Shown piece after piece: positions 21,307 to 34,745 of a DNA stretch of 64,000 nucleotides. Location: assembly GCA_010645155.1 (NCBI GenBank), contig JAAGOF010000250.1:1036756-1100755 (forward strand), read 5' to 3'. The notes under the pieces were generated by a model. The model was not told where the DNA came from, searched no databases, and saw nothing but the letters and a program-made list of their open reading frames with translations. The stretch is from Tigriopus japonicus. Lineage: Eukaryota; Arthropoda; Copepoda; Harpacticoida; Harpacticidae. Both the position numbers and the translations under genes were made by a program. Every line of letters begins with the position of its first letter. The stretch's first letter is position 1.

Positions 21307-23499
21307 TATTGCGATAAATCAATTTCCACGGCTGGTACGTATTTTTTGGATTCACTACAAGGGAGGCCCATTTTAGAATTTTAGTTAACTTTAATTGAAA
21401 TATGGAAAGGTTAAATTATCTTGTCTTTATGAAACAATCCAATATTTCATTTACAATATGCAACATCTATTACTTTTTTAGTTAATAAGGCTCAAATAAA
21501 TAGCTGTCACGTCCTTGACATTGCAAAAATCAGTCATTGGAATGACATTTTAACAGAAATCCTATCATTTCTTTTTTCCTCGCACTATTTGTTTTGCCAT
21601 GCAAAAATTACCATGCTTATCGTTTTTTTGGCATAAAGAAAGGAATACTCGAACCAAGTTTGCCAATCCTTGGCAAAAATTACAATGAACGACACGATGA
21701 AACGACAGGAATTTTCCGTTCTCCAAATACCTTGCTCTATTTTCGATGCGTAGTTGTTGGCAATTTTTTGCCAAACCTGTTCTTTCGGGGATCCACCTTG
21801 CTTGCCTCACCCATAGAGTCTGCAAATTTTGCACATGTACAAGTACTTACATCTTTCCATGGATAGTACTTTTGGCTGCTCAAGAACTACTGAAGTCTGG
21901 ACAATTAGTCTAATTAAACACTTTATGTAATATCTTTTGAAAATATGTCTTGTGCAAACTAAGCCTGCTCTTTAAATTGGCTGCTCAACTTTTCATCTAT
22001 CACAAACCTCACAATCACAAGTTGTCCTCGTTCACGAACGCTATTAAAAAACTTCTTTGGTTTTTCACATATTACAAAATAGGCGAACTATTTTAGGCGA
22101 ACTATGATAATGGAAAATGCGTGAAGGACCCCTAGAAGAATTTCAAAAACTTAGCATTCTATCTTTTGAAGTGGTCAAAAAACAATCGCCCATAAGATCA
22201 ATGCGTTTGAACCATGAACAAACACGTGGAAAAGGTTTTTCGTATGCCAAGCCTACTGACCGATGATTATGTAACACTTCGTACTGTTCGTATGTATGGT
22301 GGGTACGATCTAGATTCGACCTTAGGAAACGTTCACCCTGTCTCGGTCTTTCTTGTACAGGGTGAAATGTCGTTTGCCTAGAAACGAACGAAGAATACCG
22401 CCCAATCGTCTGACGAGCAGGAACCCAGAGGATAAAAACTGGTCGAACTCGGGGAAAGATCTCTGACATCGAGCAAAACACATCTGGGTTTTTGTACTGC
22501 TTCATTAGAGAGGATGGCATCTTGACTTGGTTGCCAGTCTTTCATTTTACTATAGTACAAAGTCGAAAAGCCCGGTCCTTTACTTTAACACAGGGTGCCT
22601 GAAGAAGAGGAGCACCTATTCAGTCAAATAACTCTTACACGGTTGGGCTCAATTTTCGAAAACAGGGAGTTTTATCCCAAAACTCTTATTAGACCATGAT
22701 CACACGGATTCGGTAGAAATCCGCTCAGTAGAAATATTAGGTCGGTCGGTCATTTTTTTGGAATGAATGCATAGAAGGGCAAAGTAGAAATAACAATTTT
22801 CGAGTGCAGTTTCACCAAACAGATTGCGTTTTTGCAATTGAAAGGCGCAGCTGAGTCTTACCATGCTAACACTGTTTCTTCTTATTTCGAAATGACCTCA
22901 ACAACTGACCTTTCTTATGAAAACCTGACTTTTTGATTTGATTGAGAGTGTAGGTAAAGCAAAAATTTGCATTTTTTTCATCTCAAGTGTGTTGCAATGC
23001 AATCGCAAGGAAGACTTGGAATCAAGTAAACTTGAAATTATATCAAAACTAAAACTAAAAAAACTAAACTATTTTTAGTCCTTATTTTTGAAATTGTATT
23101 AAAAAATGTAGTTCAGAGTCGAATAAACTATGTTTTAATGCAATCACATGAATGAATCTTAGCTCCCCAAAAGGAGTTCCAAGAAGGCTCAGGGTCAAAA
23201 TAGTTTAAGTGCGAATTATACAGAATGGTACAAAGTTACAAATGATACAGGTTACAATTACGAATGATACAAGATACAAATTTACGAGTTACAGTTACAA
23301 ATGACACAAGATACAAAGTTACCAATGAACAGAACTACTCAACCTCGATTATGTCTGGCATAACGTGCTATGAAATTGTGGTTTTTGTCATTTGCAAAGC
23401 GGAGACTTGAAGATTCACCATCTCTCTTTATTTTCTTGATCAAGAAGCGACGATGCAATAGAATTTGCAAGCGACGCCTCCAGCATTGAAAGGTCCGCC
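21307..23499. other. No gene seen
   Basis: Includes a 125-codon minus frame (22520-22143) with no domain, a relative of the 48.24 kb palindrome at about 22690-22925, and ACAAATGATACAAG repeats at about 23230-23320. Confidence 0.45.
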
Positions 23500-23583
23500 A
23501 AACTAGATTTTGGGAGTAAAACCACCCTCCGCTCGAAATATTCTCACCTACTACAATAACACGTCGGTCAATGCATACGTATA
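23500..23583 (-). promoter_or_regulatory. Orphan promoter-like module of the peptide family
   Basis: On the minus strand TACGTATGCATTGACCGA (23581-23564; identical to gene C) is followed by GGTGGTTTT...CCCAAAATCTAGTTT (about 23527-23500), like the blocks of A, B and H. No TATAAAA or family coding sequence follows toward lower coordinates. It is probably what remains of a lost family member. Confidence 0.5.
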
Positions 23584-23599
23584 CAGGATCATTCATTGA

Positions 23600-26500
23600 G
23601 TTTAGTCATGGATGAGGTAACGAGTGCCTTTTGGGATAGGGTAATTCATAACTAATTGAGAAACGGTGCGGTACGTTGTCTTGGTCGTTTTAATTCAGTT
23701 TGTTGTCAATTCATTATTTTGGTTGTCGGCTTCTTAAGCCTCTTGTCGTGCAGTACAATAATCTTCGGCAAATTTCAAATCATGAAGAGTGTGAACGACT
23801 TAGGTCATTTTTATGCCTGGGCTTTCTGGATGAATTTTTTCTGTGTATTTGATTCCTCTAACTGGCAAGCAGGGATGGCAAATTTTGGCTTGTGGTGAAT
23901 ATCTGCCACTGGGTGGCAGAAGTGGCAGAAAATGATGGGAAATGGCCGCTACTGGACAAAAGTACGCATAGAGTAATTTTCAGCTACAAATCTGTGCTTG
24001 TAGATGTGTAGTTTCACTAATTATTATTGGACTTGCACGTCATGTAATACTTTGTTTTGTGTATATGCAAATGTGTATGCTTATGAAAATGATATTACAT
24101 TTGATTGTTGCGATGGGTATTGTTCAGATCTGTTTCTTTCCGCTCCTGTCACATTCACTCTATTCGCTCCATTCACATCGGGGATCACGCAATAGAATAA
24201 AATTAAAAGAGTCAAATGTAATTAAAGTTTACACTACCTCAAAGTAACAGTTATCAACTCAAAATTATTTATGTACATCTTTACTGATGCTATAATAACT
24301 AGAATACATTCTATTTGAAAACACTTTTCTGTGTTATATGGTAATTTATTTAAATGATAATTTGTTATTGGTAAAACACTTATCAATGTCACTACATAGT
24401 CTATGTCTCAAGGAAATGAAGCTGCTTATTTTTCTTTTCATAAGATATTCCTTAGTAAAAACTCCGTCATTCTTTAAAAAGTCTAAAAATACTTATCCGT
24501 TTTCCCTCGATTTTTTAAATATTTTGGCTTTTTTAAGGAAAAATTAAATATTTTCTCGAATATTTGAATTAAAAAAAAATATTCCAGGCAAAATTGAGGA
24601 AATAAATGAACGATCAATGCTCAATAGGGCTTACCAAAAATGAACCCAAGATACAAAAACCTCAATAAAATTGCATTTGTCCTGAAATTTGACATTCGCA
24701 ACCAAAACTACTGTCATACACGAAAAAAATTGCACCATCTATTGAGGAAAACTAAAAATTGTTTTTTTGAATGAATTGCATTCAAGTAGGCCTCCAAAAA
24801 CGGCCAAATACATCAAATTCACCAGAAACAAATTTGGAAAATGCGTGCACAAAGACAAAAATACCATCCGGCTTTTTTCCAAATATTTTGGCCTTTTGGA
24901 GAAAACATACATTGGATATTTTGTCACTTTTTTTGCTAATACTTTTTCGGGCCCTAGTGATAACAATTTAGGCTGAGAAAAGAACTTTTTCATAGCTTCA
25001 TGAGCTATGAAACTCGAACTTTGCAGTTCGAAGTCACTTAATTAATAAACCATATGATAACATTAAGCATTCTAGAAATAGGGATAATTTTATCTCCGAT
25101 TTCAACACTATCTAATTTTTATTTAATTAATAAATAAACCATGTGCGAACATCAAGCATTCTAGAAAATAGGGATAATCTTATCTCCCATTTCAACACTA
25201 TCTACTATTTATTAGCGTATTTAATTGCACGAATTAATACATGAATTGTGTCCTAGGAAGCATTTGATACAAATTTTTGTAAAGCCCCAATATTGATTTT
25301 TTAAAGAAAACGAAAATGGATTCTTTGGGACTAGATTTCAAATTCTGTTGAGTATAGTAATGTATTTCAAACTAATTCGGTTTAAACCAAGAATTTGATA
25401 AAACGTAATGTCAAGTCGTAATTTATACATCAAGTATGTTGCACTTGTAAAAGCTAAGACAGTCAGTGTTTAATTTTATTTCATATTTGAGTAAACAAAC
25501 TCGATATAAAAATGATGATTTTTTTTTAAATTCAGGAATGATTAATTTGTTCGCTCAGTTGCTCGAATATATACAAATATTCCTAAGATTCTGGATAAGC
25601 CATTGCTTGTTTTCACCAGAACCTGGGCAAGAAAATGGTAGAGATGTGTGTGACAGAAGGCAATATGCAATACAAAAGAGAAAAGAGGAAAAAGAGGAAA
25701 AGGAGGGAAGATAAGATTTCCATAATTTGAAATTTAGAAGTCAAGAAAGGGAAACTTTATAAGAGAAGTTAAGTCACAAAACTATTCTTTTGCGATGGAC
25801 CATATCTAAAAATTACAAGGATAAAAAATAACAAGTATTTCTTTTTCGAATGATCTTTGCACCTATAATTCTCAACTATTGTGATTTTCTATGACATACC
25901 ATTGCTCTTTTATCCTATCTTAAACACACTACGGATTTGTGTAATCTTTAAAAGCTTTTTTAGTTGGACTTTTTTCTCTCAAAGACACTGCTGCAAGTTC
26001 GAATGACTTTTTGCACTTTGATCTGCAGGTTTTTGAGGCTATTTGTTGATTGGTTGTAGTGTCTTAGGTCATTCTGGAGGTCCACAGAATCTCCCAAAGA
26101 AGTCGAAGGGGTCTCTTTTGATTCATGTTTCAGATGATGATTCAAGGGTTTGGGTTCAGCGAATGATCGTAGATGTCTTTGCAAAGATGTTCTAAACACA
26201 TTTTTAGATTGGATCAATCACCGAACATTTGTTTGAGAGACAGTTCCCTTGTTCTTGCTTGGATATTCCTATATTCTCTTCTTAACAAAATCAGTTGCAC
26301 GGGCAATGATTGTGGGAGGATTGAGGATGTAACACTAATGTTTATGCACAGGGTAAACTCCGGTTTTCTTCACTTAAATGCTTTGGCACTTGCGAGGCTA
26401 ACTTCAAGGTTCGATAGTTCTTCTCCTTTCTTGAGCATCTTGTCACAAGTCTTCAATCCTAGAGTCTGAAAATCAGTGTCACAAATGTCTACACAAGACA

Positions 26501-28575
26501 TCAAAAATGGTAATCTTAGGTCCTTCTTGATGCACACCCTGAATTCTTAACTTTTATTGAATTGTGGCTGGCTGATTGTAAGACGTAAGATAGGAAGAAA
26601 ACAAGTTGATACCCGTTATAAGGCTTGCCAAAATTAGGGACTCTGTCCATTCGAAGGAATTTCAGAACAAGCAGAGAGTAGAACTTAAAAGAAAGGTAAC
26701 TGCAAAACAGAATAAACTATAACCTGACCAAGTTTCCCTACGTAACTAAATTGAGCTGTATTGCTTCAACGTACCTCATTTATAATGCACCTAAATGTTT
26801 TTAAATTTATAATATTTGGTATATTTTTATTGTTCACACGAGAGCTAAAAGTTTTAACAATTATGTTTATCAATCGATGAAAAGCCATCAAATTTATTCA
26901 ATTATGTATTTTTGGCAACACTTAGATCTCAAACAAATGGAACGAAAGAGTTTAATCTACGCTGATCGGAAGCGACCAGATTTGTCAGTAGAAGCAAGTT
27001 GCATAAATTAAGAAACGCAAATGTGCTATAGGAACTAAAAATACTCAGTCATTTGCTTTCTTATACAGTATGTAGCAAGAAAAGTGGCTAGTAAGATTTA
27101 CAATAACTGCATGATGATTTCAAGTGCATTTTATGGAATATCGAGAATTTATTTTTGAAAATTTCGTTTTTAGTCACCCAGATTGTGTAGTTTGAATGGC
27201 GGGATTTATTTGAAACAACTCGTAACATTTTATTAATGTTCATTTTTGTCCTGAAAATGGCCCATTGGCGAATTTAATGTATTCAGTTTCGAAACCTGGA
27301 TATATTCAGCTTTTCGAATTTACAAAGACTTTCTCTGGGGATGGCCTTAAATCTCAGAAAGTCGGAAAAATCACCGTGGCTGTGCTTTTCTCGCATGTCA
27401 GTTACTCGATCATGCTGACTCAAATTGAGCGTTGAACGCGTTGAACGCAGGACATAGAAGCCAAAATCTTCGAATGATTTCTGTTCATGACGATTGATTT
27501 GCATTCCAAGCTTTGAAGAGACTGGAAGAACGTTGATCATGGTAGTTTTTGCAACGATTGTAGCTCAACCTGACTAGCCTACAAAGCTCAAGAATTGTGC
27601 ACGTACTTTACACGTCTCTATTCTCGAAGATGGTTATTTGCAATCTATTGCACCTTGTTTTTCTAGCTATTTCTCGGATTTTTGCCAATATGATGAAATG
27701 AATTGCCCGTAAGTAGTCATTTTTATGATAGTGCATTGAAGTTTGCTGCTCTCGAGTATCTCTAAATTTACATAGGGTGAGTCTAGGATCCTTTTAACGA
27801 AGCGATCCAAGATCCCTTTTAAATGTGTTACTGGTTCATCTTATACGGAGAATCATGGAAAATATTTTTGGAGAGCGTTTTAAAGACTTTAAGGGCTTTG
27901 TAGTTCTACTCGAACAGTAATACATTTGAAATAACATTGAATAATCTATAGAAAACATTCTAGAGACTCAATAAGCAAGAACTCTCAAAGGGACTGTTTG
28001 AGACGAACTTCGACATCATAGATGTAGAAGCTCGCAACCTCTTGCGGAGAACTCCATTCATGCCAATGGAAATATTGTATCTGTGACTTTGAAGTTTGTT
28101 TCGAATTCCAAAATAAAACGTGTCGTGTGACTGCACCTTTACTGATTTCAAGTTTCGTTCACTAGATAGAAACACGTGAATGCTCTCATCAGTTTTCAAA
28201 GCGATACATATAACCTCAAGTTAACCACAATCTCATGTTTTTCTCATTGAATTATGTTCATTAAAACGGAAATTTGCGGTCCGTAAAAAAGGCTGTGCTT
28301 TGACAAAGGGTTTTCCATAAACAATTTGGCAAGTGTTTTGACTAGTAGGTCAAAAATAGGCGTGTGTTCTGGACCATATTGCGTAACAGAGTAGAGGTCA
28401 GCGCAAGGCAACATATTGCATACCCAGTTGCATTTTTGCGAGCGAGGGGATTCAGGAGAACCCATTTCGTCGATTGTTCTCCCAACAAGTTCGAAAGGAC
28501 TTTTTAAATCCCCATTGGCTCTTCTTCTTTCGCGCATTGAATTAAAAAAATGGTAAAAGCCTGATCATGTGGGCC
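23600..28575. other. No gene seen apart from a tandem repeat
   Basis: Several 60-98 codon frames without domains. TTAAATATTT-type sequence at 24500-24580 resembles that near 8 kb. Confidence 0.45.
25030..25220. repeat. Tandem duplication, period about 90 bp
   Basis: AAGCATTCTAGAAATAGGG, ATTTCAACACTATCTA occur twice, the AAGCATTCTAG blocks 90 bp apart (25064 and 25154), each after an AATTAATAAA...CCAT stretch. Confidence 0.65.
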
Positions 28576-28582
28576 TATAAAA
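28576..28582 (+). promoter_or_regulatory. Gene D TATA box
   Basis: GGCCTATAAAAGC with TATAAAA at 28576-28582, 74 bp before the start codon. I do not find the GGTGGTT...TCTGGTT block upstream of this gene. Confidence 0.7.
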
Positions 28583-28649
28583 GCTGACGTTTGCCATACC
28601 CAATCCAAGTCGATCTAAGATTTTCACAAGAGCATAACCACCCATCATC

Positions 28650-29032
28650 ATGAAATCCGTAAGTACTCCTCAGACTTGTTTGACCTTAGTTAAAACGGCA
28701 GCTCTTCCAATCTTTAGATTTTGGTTGTCTTGACTTTGTTGGGCCTAAGTTTAGCCATGCCCCAAGGCGATGAGGCCCCTGAAATTGAGGAGGTCCCTGA
28801 ATATGCTCCTCTAACTCAAGCCAAAATCATCGAGCTCTACGAGTTTTTGAAGGCCGAATTGGAAGGAGACGTGGACATTGACGATATGGAACCCTTGGAA
28901 CTTGAAATGGACAAAGCCTTGCGAAACAAGAGAAGTGCCGAGGCCAGTCCCTTTTTCTTCCGATGGCTCTTTGGTCGCCATCACTATGGTTATGGACACC
29001 GACGTCGCTACCGCAAACACTACTACCACTAA
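28650..29032 (+). CDS. Gene D: secreted, furin-site peptide precursor (107 aa)
   Basis: Exon 1 is 28650-28658 (MKS) and exon 2 is 28718-29032; the intron is 59 bp (GTAAGT...TTTAG). The signal peptide is MKSILVVLTLLGLSLAMPQ. The pro-region is the most acidic of the family, with a Met/Asp/Glu-rich insertion before A-L-R-N-K-R. Cleavage would be followed by SA-EA-SP and FFFRWLF-G. Here the residues after Gly are RHH, not RR, so the amidation signal seen in relatives is weaker. The tail is short, His/Arg/Tyr-rich and ends HYYH (32 residues after the furin site), linking it to E and F. AATAAA is at 29173-29178. Function unknown. Confidence 0.88.
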
Positions 29033-29179
29033 ATATCGGACGAAACAGTGTTGAATAACCCAAAAGATTGATCATGGGCATTGTTCTCGAGAAACAAGTC
29101 AATTCAAAGAATTAGATATAAAATAGCTATTTGTGAGCAAATAGCTATTGACAAAAGATTGGATGGTCCGACAATAAAC

Positions 29180-30499
29180 ATAGTTCGTGTTTGAATTAGG
29201 TTTGTTTGTTATTTAATACTTAAATACGCGAAAGAGATCAAAAAGACTTTTGAATTTTGTGTTGATATGATTATTTTTGAAAGTATGCTGTTCGAGATAG
29301 ATCAATGCAGTTGCCAAAAGAGCACTGGACAACTGGTTTTGCGAAAGAGGATGGTCGTAATTCATTTCATGAATTTATGGATCATAAATTCGACCTGGAC
29401 ACGAGAAAAACTGGTTCACTACACACATAAATGACTAACCTTTCTTTCCAAGCAATACTTCGTGAATAACTTGGTCCTTTGTCCTCTGTAAAACTTTGGC
29501 TTTTTCAAGAATGAAACAATTTCTATGGTCTTGCGCATCCATAATTTTAGTACATAATATTTTAATGCTAGCTTACATGTGCTTGGTATTTTTCGTTTCA
29601 TAATCTGAAATTAAACGAAAAAGTGTTGAGCAATCCAAAAGATTGATTAAGGGACGGAAATTTGGCCATTATGTTTCCTCGAAGGAAATGAATGAGATTA
29701 TTAGAAACCACTACAATTGAAGTGCATGCATCACATCACATCATCATTGTAGCCCCATTTTATGATGAACCTGGACCTCCAGAGTCGAAGGGGGGGGCTT
29801 TTTTGGTAATTTGGAAATGTTTGATGTTTTTAATACCAAATGTCCAAAAGTGTACGAAAGTGTCTACAACAATTAAAGCGTTCAATGGTGTGATACAAGA
29901 CTTTGAAAGTGTCCACAAACGCTACAAAATAATCCACAGTGTCCATAAGTTCAGTTGAGGTGATCAAGACTATGTTCAAAAGGGATTGTGTCAATGGTAA
30001 CGTATGCTTTAAAAAACATATTCCTTGAAGATTTCAATTTTTTTTGAAAGCAAATCTCTGTTGATTTTCTAGGTGCAAGTAGAAAATTCTAACTATTTCA
30101 TTGTTCAATTTTTTTGGACTAAGTAATATAATGTGCACCTGTGAAACACAAAAATTGCCGTTTTTGGGTTTTTTTGTGAACGTAAGTTGCATCAACATTG
30201 GCAAATTTCAGCAAATTGATTATCTCTTGCTTAATTCTTCATGAGCATTCTTTCTGCGTAGACGTTGGAAATGTTCATGTCTTGCATCCGTTTGCAACTC
30301 TTATAAAACAACACAAAATATTAAACTATAAAGATAATGCAAATGATGCCACTTACGAGTTTTGCTTGCCACTCACGAATTGGACGACTTTGAAAAAAGC
30401 GAAATAATCACATTTCTTTGCTCATTAACCAATTCTCTTTCGAATTTCATCGTGATTTATGCAATCAAATATTCAACCAGTAGTTGTTATCGACCATTA
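29180..30499. other. No gene seen
   Basis: 3' flank of gene D and anonymous sequence. AAAGATTGATTAAGGG at about 29638 echoes CAAAAGATTGATCATGGG at 29060. Confidence 0.45.
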
Positions 30500-30507
30500 G
30501 TAATGAA

Positions 30508-31568
30508 TAGGGACGGGCAGAAAGTGCAAATAATCTTACCCTTTTAGTAACCAAAAGTTGCAAAAAAATGTGCCCAAAAGTGCAAAACAAAGTGCAGAAA
30601 TTTTTTGAAAGTGCAAATAAATGTCAAAAAGAGCAAATAAATGTCGAAAAAAGAGCAAATAAATGTCAAAAAAGAGCAAATAACTTGCATTTGGACTTAA
30701 AACGTCATTCATGGAGTACCCACGGCTCCTAATTGAGCAGGAGAAGTCATTTACAAGTTCTTAAGACAATTGAGACTAGTTTGAGGTGAAGAGACAATGC
30801 CGCACAAGTAATAGAGTTCTATTAATTAGGTCACTAGCAAAAAGGATGTAAAGTCATGAAAAATACTCTAGTCAACAATCTTCTGAATTTTTCATTCCTA
30901 AGGTGGTCTCATGGATGTATGTACCAAAAATATTATCGAAATATATTTAGCAATTGTTTTATGTGGCTTTACATCATTCCGTTTTCGTCCTTCAAGTTGT
31001 TCAAAAATAGACATTGAAAATTGAACAGAAAAATACCCACGTGTGCCTAACAATTGCATCAAAGAAAATAGTCATAAATGTGTTTCAAGCATGTTTATGG
31101 TGACATTCCTTCAATATTTGGCCCATGGCCTAATTACCAGAACTCAATTTCAAATGTGGCATTCATTGTCTCATCACATCAAAACTGTTCTCAAATATTT
31201 TTGGAACTTAAAAGTAATATCTCCAAGTCAATTAAACAATGTGTACTGCTACAATGATTTTAAGTTTATAACGGCCTTTTTTTAGAAATATCGATCTTTG
31301 TAGGAATAGTTAAAGCCAAGTTGGTGAATTAAGTGTGAGGTTTGCGTCTGAAATGCACATATTTCTTCAAGGTATGGTTGATTGCAAATTCAAGCTTTTT
31401 TGACAAGTTCAAAAATTTGATCTTGAAACTAAAAATCCTTTCAAAAGCCATTTGTCAATTTTGGCCAAAAACGTAAATAAAAAGTGCAAATAAAGGTGAA
31501 AAGTGCAAAAGTGCAGAAAAATGGGTTTATGTTACCAAAAATCTTTTTACACTATTTGCCCGTCCCTA
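30508..31568. mobile_element. hAT-like element, TIR TAGGGACGGGCA, exact 8-bp duplication
   Basis: Ends TAGGGACGGGCAGAAAGTGC and TAGGGACGGGCAAATAGTG (complement); flanks GTAATGAA on both sides (30500-30507, 31569-31576). GTGCAAATAAATGTC repeats lie at both ends. 1,061 bp, no transposase. Confidence 0.75.
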
Positions 31569-31576
31569 GTAATGAA

Positions 31577-32128
31577 TTACTTGAAATTTCGCATTTTTGA
31601 TTGAGTGGCATTACATTTTGCAAAATTTGTTATTATGCTGGCAGTTGAGTTTTGAAATTGATTTTACAATCAGTACGTCGGTACTTTTTTTAACTTAAAT
31701 ATAATTTTGACACAATCTCAGCACAAAAGAAAACTACAAGGGAAAAATCTATGAACTAACTGCTTCAGGAATATTTGAAAAATCAACTCCTAATGTCAGA
31801 GTGATTAGGCCATAAAACAACGTCTTGCATGAAAGTTGCTAGGACTTTGTTGAAGCCTATTTCTTTTCTTTTTATCAACGCTTATCGTCACCTCCTTTTG
31901 GAACCTAATCGATTTGTATTTCAAAATTATTTATTGTCTGGCATTTTCAGTCGAAATGAAAAATATATAACATTAGTTACTTAAATTGCATTCCTAAAGA
32001 AAATATTTGCATTAAGGTCGAAAAGGCAGGAAAATAGACCAGTTATTCTCGCTTCCGACCTTGAAAATGTTGTTTCAATGCTAAGGCACGAATTCAAAGT
32101 ATTCTAATGAAGCTCTTCAGCATATCAA
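31577..32128. other. No gene seen
   Basis: Short AT-rich frames only. Confidence 0.5.
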
Positions 32129-32194
32129 TTTATTGTCTTTTCTAAAACATGTTTCAAAACATCCATTCCACAAACATTTGTGCATCATCACTCT

Positions 32195-32709
32195 CTAGTG
32201 ATAATAATGTCTTCCATAATTGTTGTATCCTCGGTTGTAGCCGTGACCGTGATAGTGTCGATGACCGTATCCTCCATGTCCGTAGCCTCCATGTCCATAG
32301 TGTCGTCGATGTCCTCCATAGCCATAATGACGTCGACCAAACAGATGTCGTAAAAAGAAGGGATTAGGCTCTGCACTTCTCTTGTTTCGAAGGGCTTGAT
32401 CGACAATCTCGATGTTGGGTTCCTCAAAAACAACGTCATCGCCTTCAAGTTCGGCCTTCAAAAATTCGTAGAGCTCAATGATCTTGGTCTGGGATAGAGG
32501 CGCATAGTCCGGAACTTCTTCAATTTGGAGAGTATCTTCGTGGCTCTCTTGTGGAACTTTCTCAATTTGGAAAGTACTTTCTTGGCTCTTTTGAGGATCA
32601 GCCAAGCTCAGACCCAACAAAGCAGCAAGGATCAAAATCTAAAGATAAGTGTTCCTATTAAAACACCTCAAAAACTTATGTTTTTTTGGTTTATTCTTAC
32701 CAAGTTCAT
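32195..32709 (-). CDS. Gene E: long His/Gly/Tyr-rich secreted peptide precursor (150 aa)
   Basis: On the minus strand exon 1 is 32709-32701 (MNL) and exon 2 is 32638-32195; the intron is 62 bp. The signal peptide ends near LLGLSLADPQ. The pro-region contains a 14-residue internal duplication (SQESTFQIEKVP / SHEDTLQIEEVP) absent from other groups, then the family helix KIIELYEFLKAELEGD. R-N-K-R is followed by SA-EP-NP, FFLRHLF-G-RR and a long tail rich in His, Gly and Tyr with GHGGY repeats, ending HYYH (60 residues after the site). It is the inverted twin of gene F. The tail resembles His/Gly-rich antimicrobial or metal-binding peptides in composition only. AATAAA lies at 32134-32129. Confidence 0.88.
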
Positions 32710-32812
32710 TGTTGAAGATGATTACTCTTGTTCTAAATGGTGTACAATTTGAAGATTTGTAAGTGTTCGATGATTCGAGTCTACTGAAGATGTCGGTGGA
32801 GAGATTTCCCTT

Positions 32813-32819
32813 TAAATAG
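32813..32819 (-). promoter_or_regulatory. Gene E TATA-like box
   Basis: ACTATTTAAAGG on the minus strand at about 32819-32813, some 105 bp before the ATG. The same motif and surrounding 150 bp are conserved upstream of gene F (39393-39399). Confidence 0.6.
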
Positions 32820-33742
32820 TCCCGAGTGAATCTCGACGAAGATTTCTTGTCGTGGTTTTCTGGTATTGTCTGCAGATGAGCTTTGGCGAAGGGGAAGATT
32901 CTTCACCTCTGGATGTCAAGTTTCCCTTACATTTAACAGTACAAAGTAAAAGTATGAATGTATGTTGAGAGTTGTGGTTCCAGCACTCTCATCAATGATT
33001 CCCTAACTCCATCTTTCTTTCCATTTCTACTTAGCTCTAAGTGATTTATTTAGCTCAACAATTTATTCAGTGCAATCAATTTCAATCATTCAGGACTTAT
33101 TCAATAGCTTAGTATCTCTCCAAACATAGTCATGAAGTCGTGTATGGGTTCGCCATGTTTCACCGCCAAGCTCATTTATAAATACGGAGTCAGCTCATCT
33201 CAGTTGCTATCTTTTGCTTCCATTGAGACTGCCCATAGAGCCAGTCTATCCACCTTCCTTCTCGAAGAGTTTGCTTCGAATTGGAAAGATATCATTGGCA
33301 TGACAAATCAGTTATGAGATCACCAAGCAATTGGTATTTAAAAGGAATCACTAACTTTAAATGCTTACTTTGTTTGACTAATCTTGAAATGGAAGGGACG
33401 CGAAATCGGTAGTGAGAATATTTAAGGTAGTCTCCAATCCGCAAACAGGCTTTTAAAAGGTTCAAAGTGCATATATTTTTGTCATAGGTAATGAGGTTGC
33501 CATGGACAGGTTGACAGGACGACCAAAATTGATCCTTTGCAATTCGATGTTATCCAACATGTTTTTAATAAAACCAAGATTTGAGAGTTGATTTTGAATA
33601 TTTGATCTTCTTTCATGGAAATCCTTTATATATTTTTTAAGACAGGAGTTCGTGACAACGTAACCAAGACGATTTGTGTTCAAAATTAAAGTTATAGACG
33701 CTGTTTGATCAAAGTTCACAATGCTGTTAATGATGATGATAA

Positions 33743-34745
33743 TAGGGGTGCACTTTTCGTGCAAATAAAAAGACCAAAAAGTGCATATTAATGTGCAAAT
33801 AAAAGTGCAAAAAAAGTGCAAACATTTTTTTGTGAAGTACAATGAAATTGGTTGATTGATCTGGTTCATTTGGGAAAACACGAAAATTGCTAAGCACCTT
33901 GATTGTTCCAAAAATGCTTTTTAAGCCAAAAAAGATCAGAAATGCACTTCTCCCAATATTGGGTCACATGTCAACATACATAAGTCAGATTTTACAGTAT
34001 ACCAAAATTAGGTCAAATTGATGATCTTTTAGTACACGCTCAACCGAGTGAAGTAAAAGCAGAGCAACTTTTTTCAAAAAGTCGGCTGATCATCTAAGAG
34101 TAAGTACACTCAAGGGTTGTTAATGTGGCTTTACTTAGTTTGATTGTAAAAAATAAATATGCAGGCACATGCAATGTCTATCTAACCTTATGACCGTTTG
34201 GCTTCATTTTTAATATTTAAGCTAAAGGAGTTTTTTACTAAACCCTAGAACCACACTTGGTCAAGTTTTTTCAAGTGCTTTTGGTCTTTTTTTTGTTTTG
34301 GATTTAAGTGGGTAGGTTGATTACTATTATTTTCTTTGTTTATTCAACGTTTCTTTCTAAACATTGATTGAATTTGTTGAGCAGAATTCTTATTGATGTC
34401 AAATAAATTGAATTTTCAGCGAAAAATAATATTGTCCACCCACATTATTTGAATTACCAGCCCATAAGGAACTATTCACCCCAACAAGTGAAGCCATTCC
34501 AATGTTTGGAACAATCAACACAATATTATTTTTTTAGCCATGCTGGGGTTTTTTGACGGAAAGCTTTTTTACACGGAATTTGGAAAAAATGTTGTTTTTT
34601 TTTTTGAAATTTCTGGCCAAAAAACAAGATATCAGCAAAAAATCACGGAAAGTGCAAAAACGTGGAAAAACGGCAAAAAGTGCAAATAAAGCAAAAAAAC
34701 GCCAAACGTGTAAAAAAGTGCATTTGCATGAAAAGTGCACCCCTA
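33743..34745. mobile_element. hAT-like element, TIR TAGGGGTGCACTTTTC
   Basis: Ends TAGGGGTGCACTTTTCGTGC and TAGGGGTGCACTTTTCATGC (complement). GTGCAAATAAA repeats inside, as in the 30.5 kb element. The flanks give no clean 8-bp duplication. Confidence 0.6.

Noticed and set aside
30508..31568. CRISPR-like array suggested by repeated GTGCAAATAAATGTC
   Set aside because: Repeats are unevenly spaced with no spacer structure, and lie at the ends of a hAT-like element in a eukaryotic genome.
33462..33911. 149-codon minus frame
   Set aside because: Its C-terminal and central parts cross the edge of the hAT-like element at 33743, and no domain is visible.
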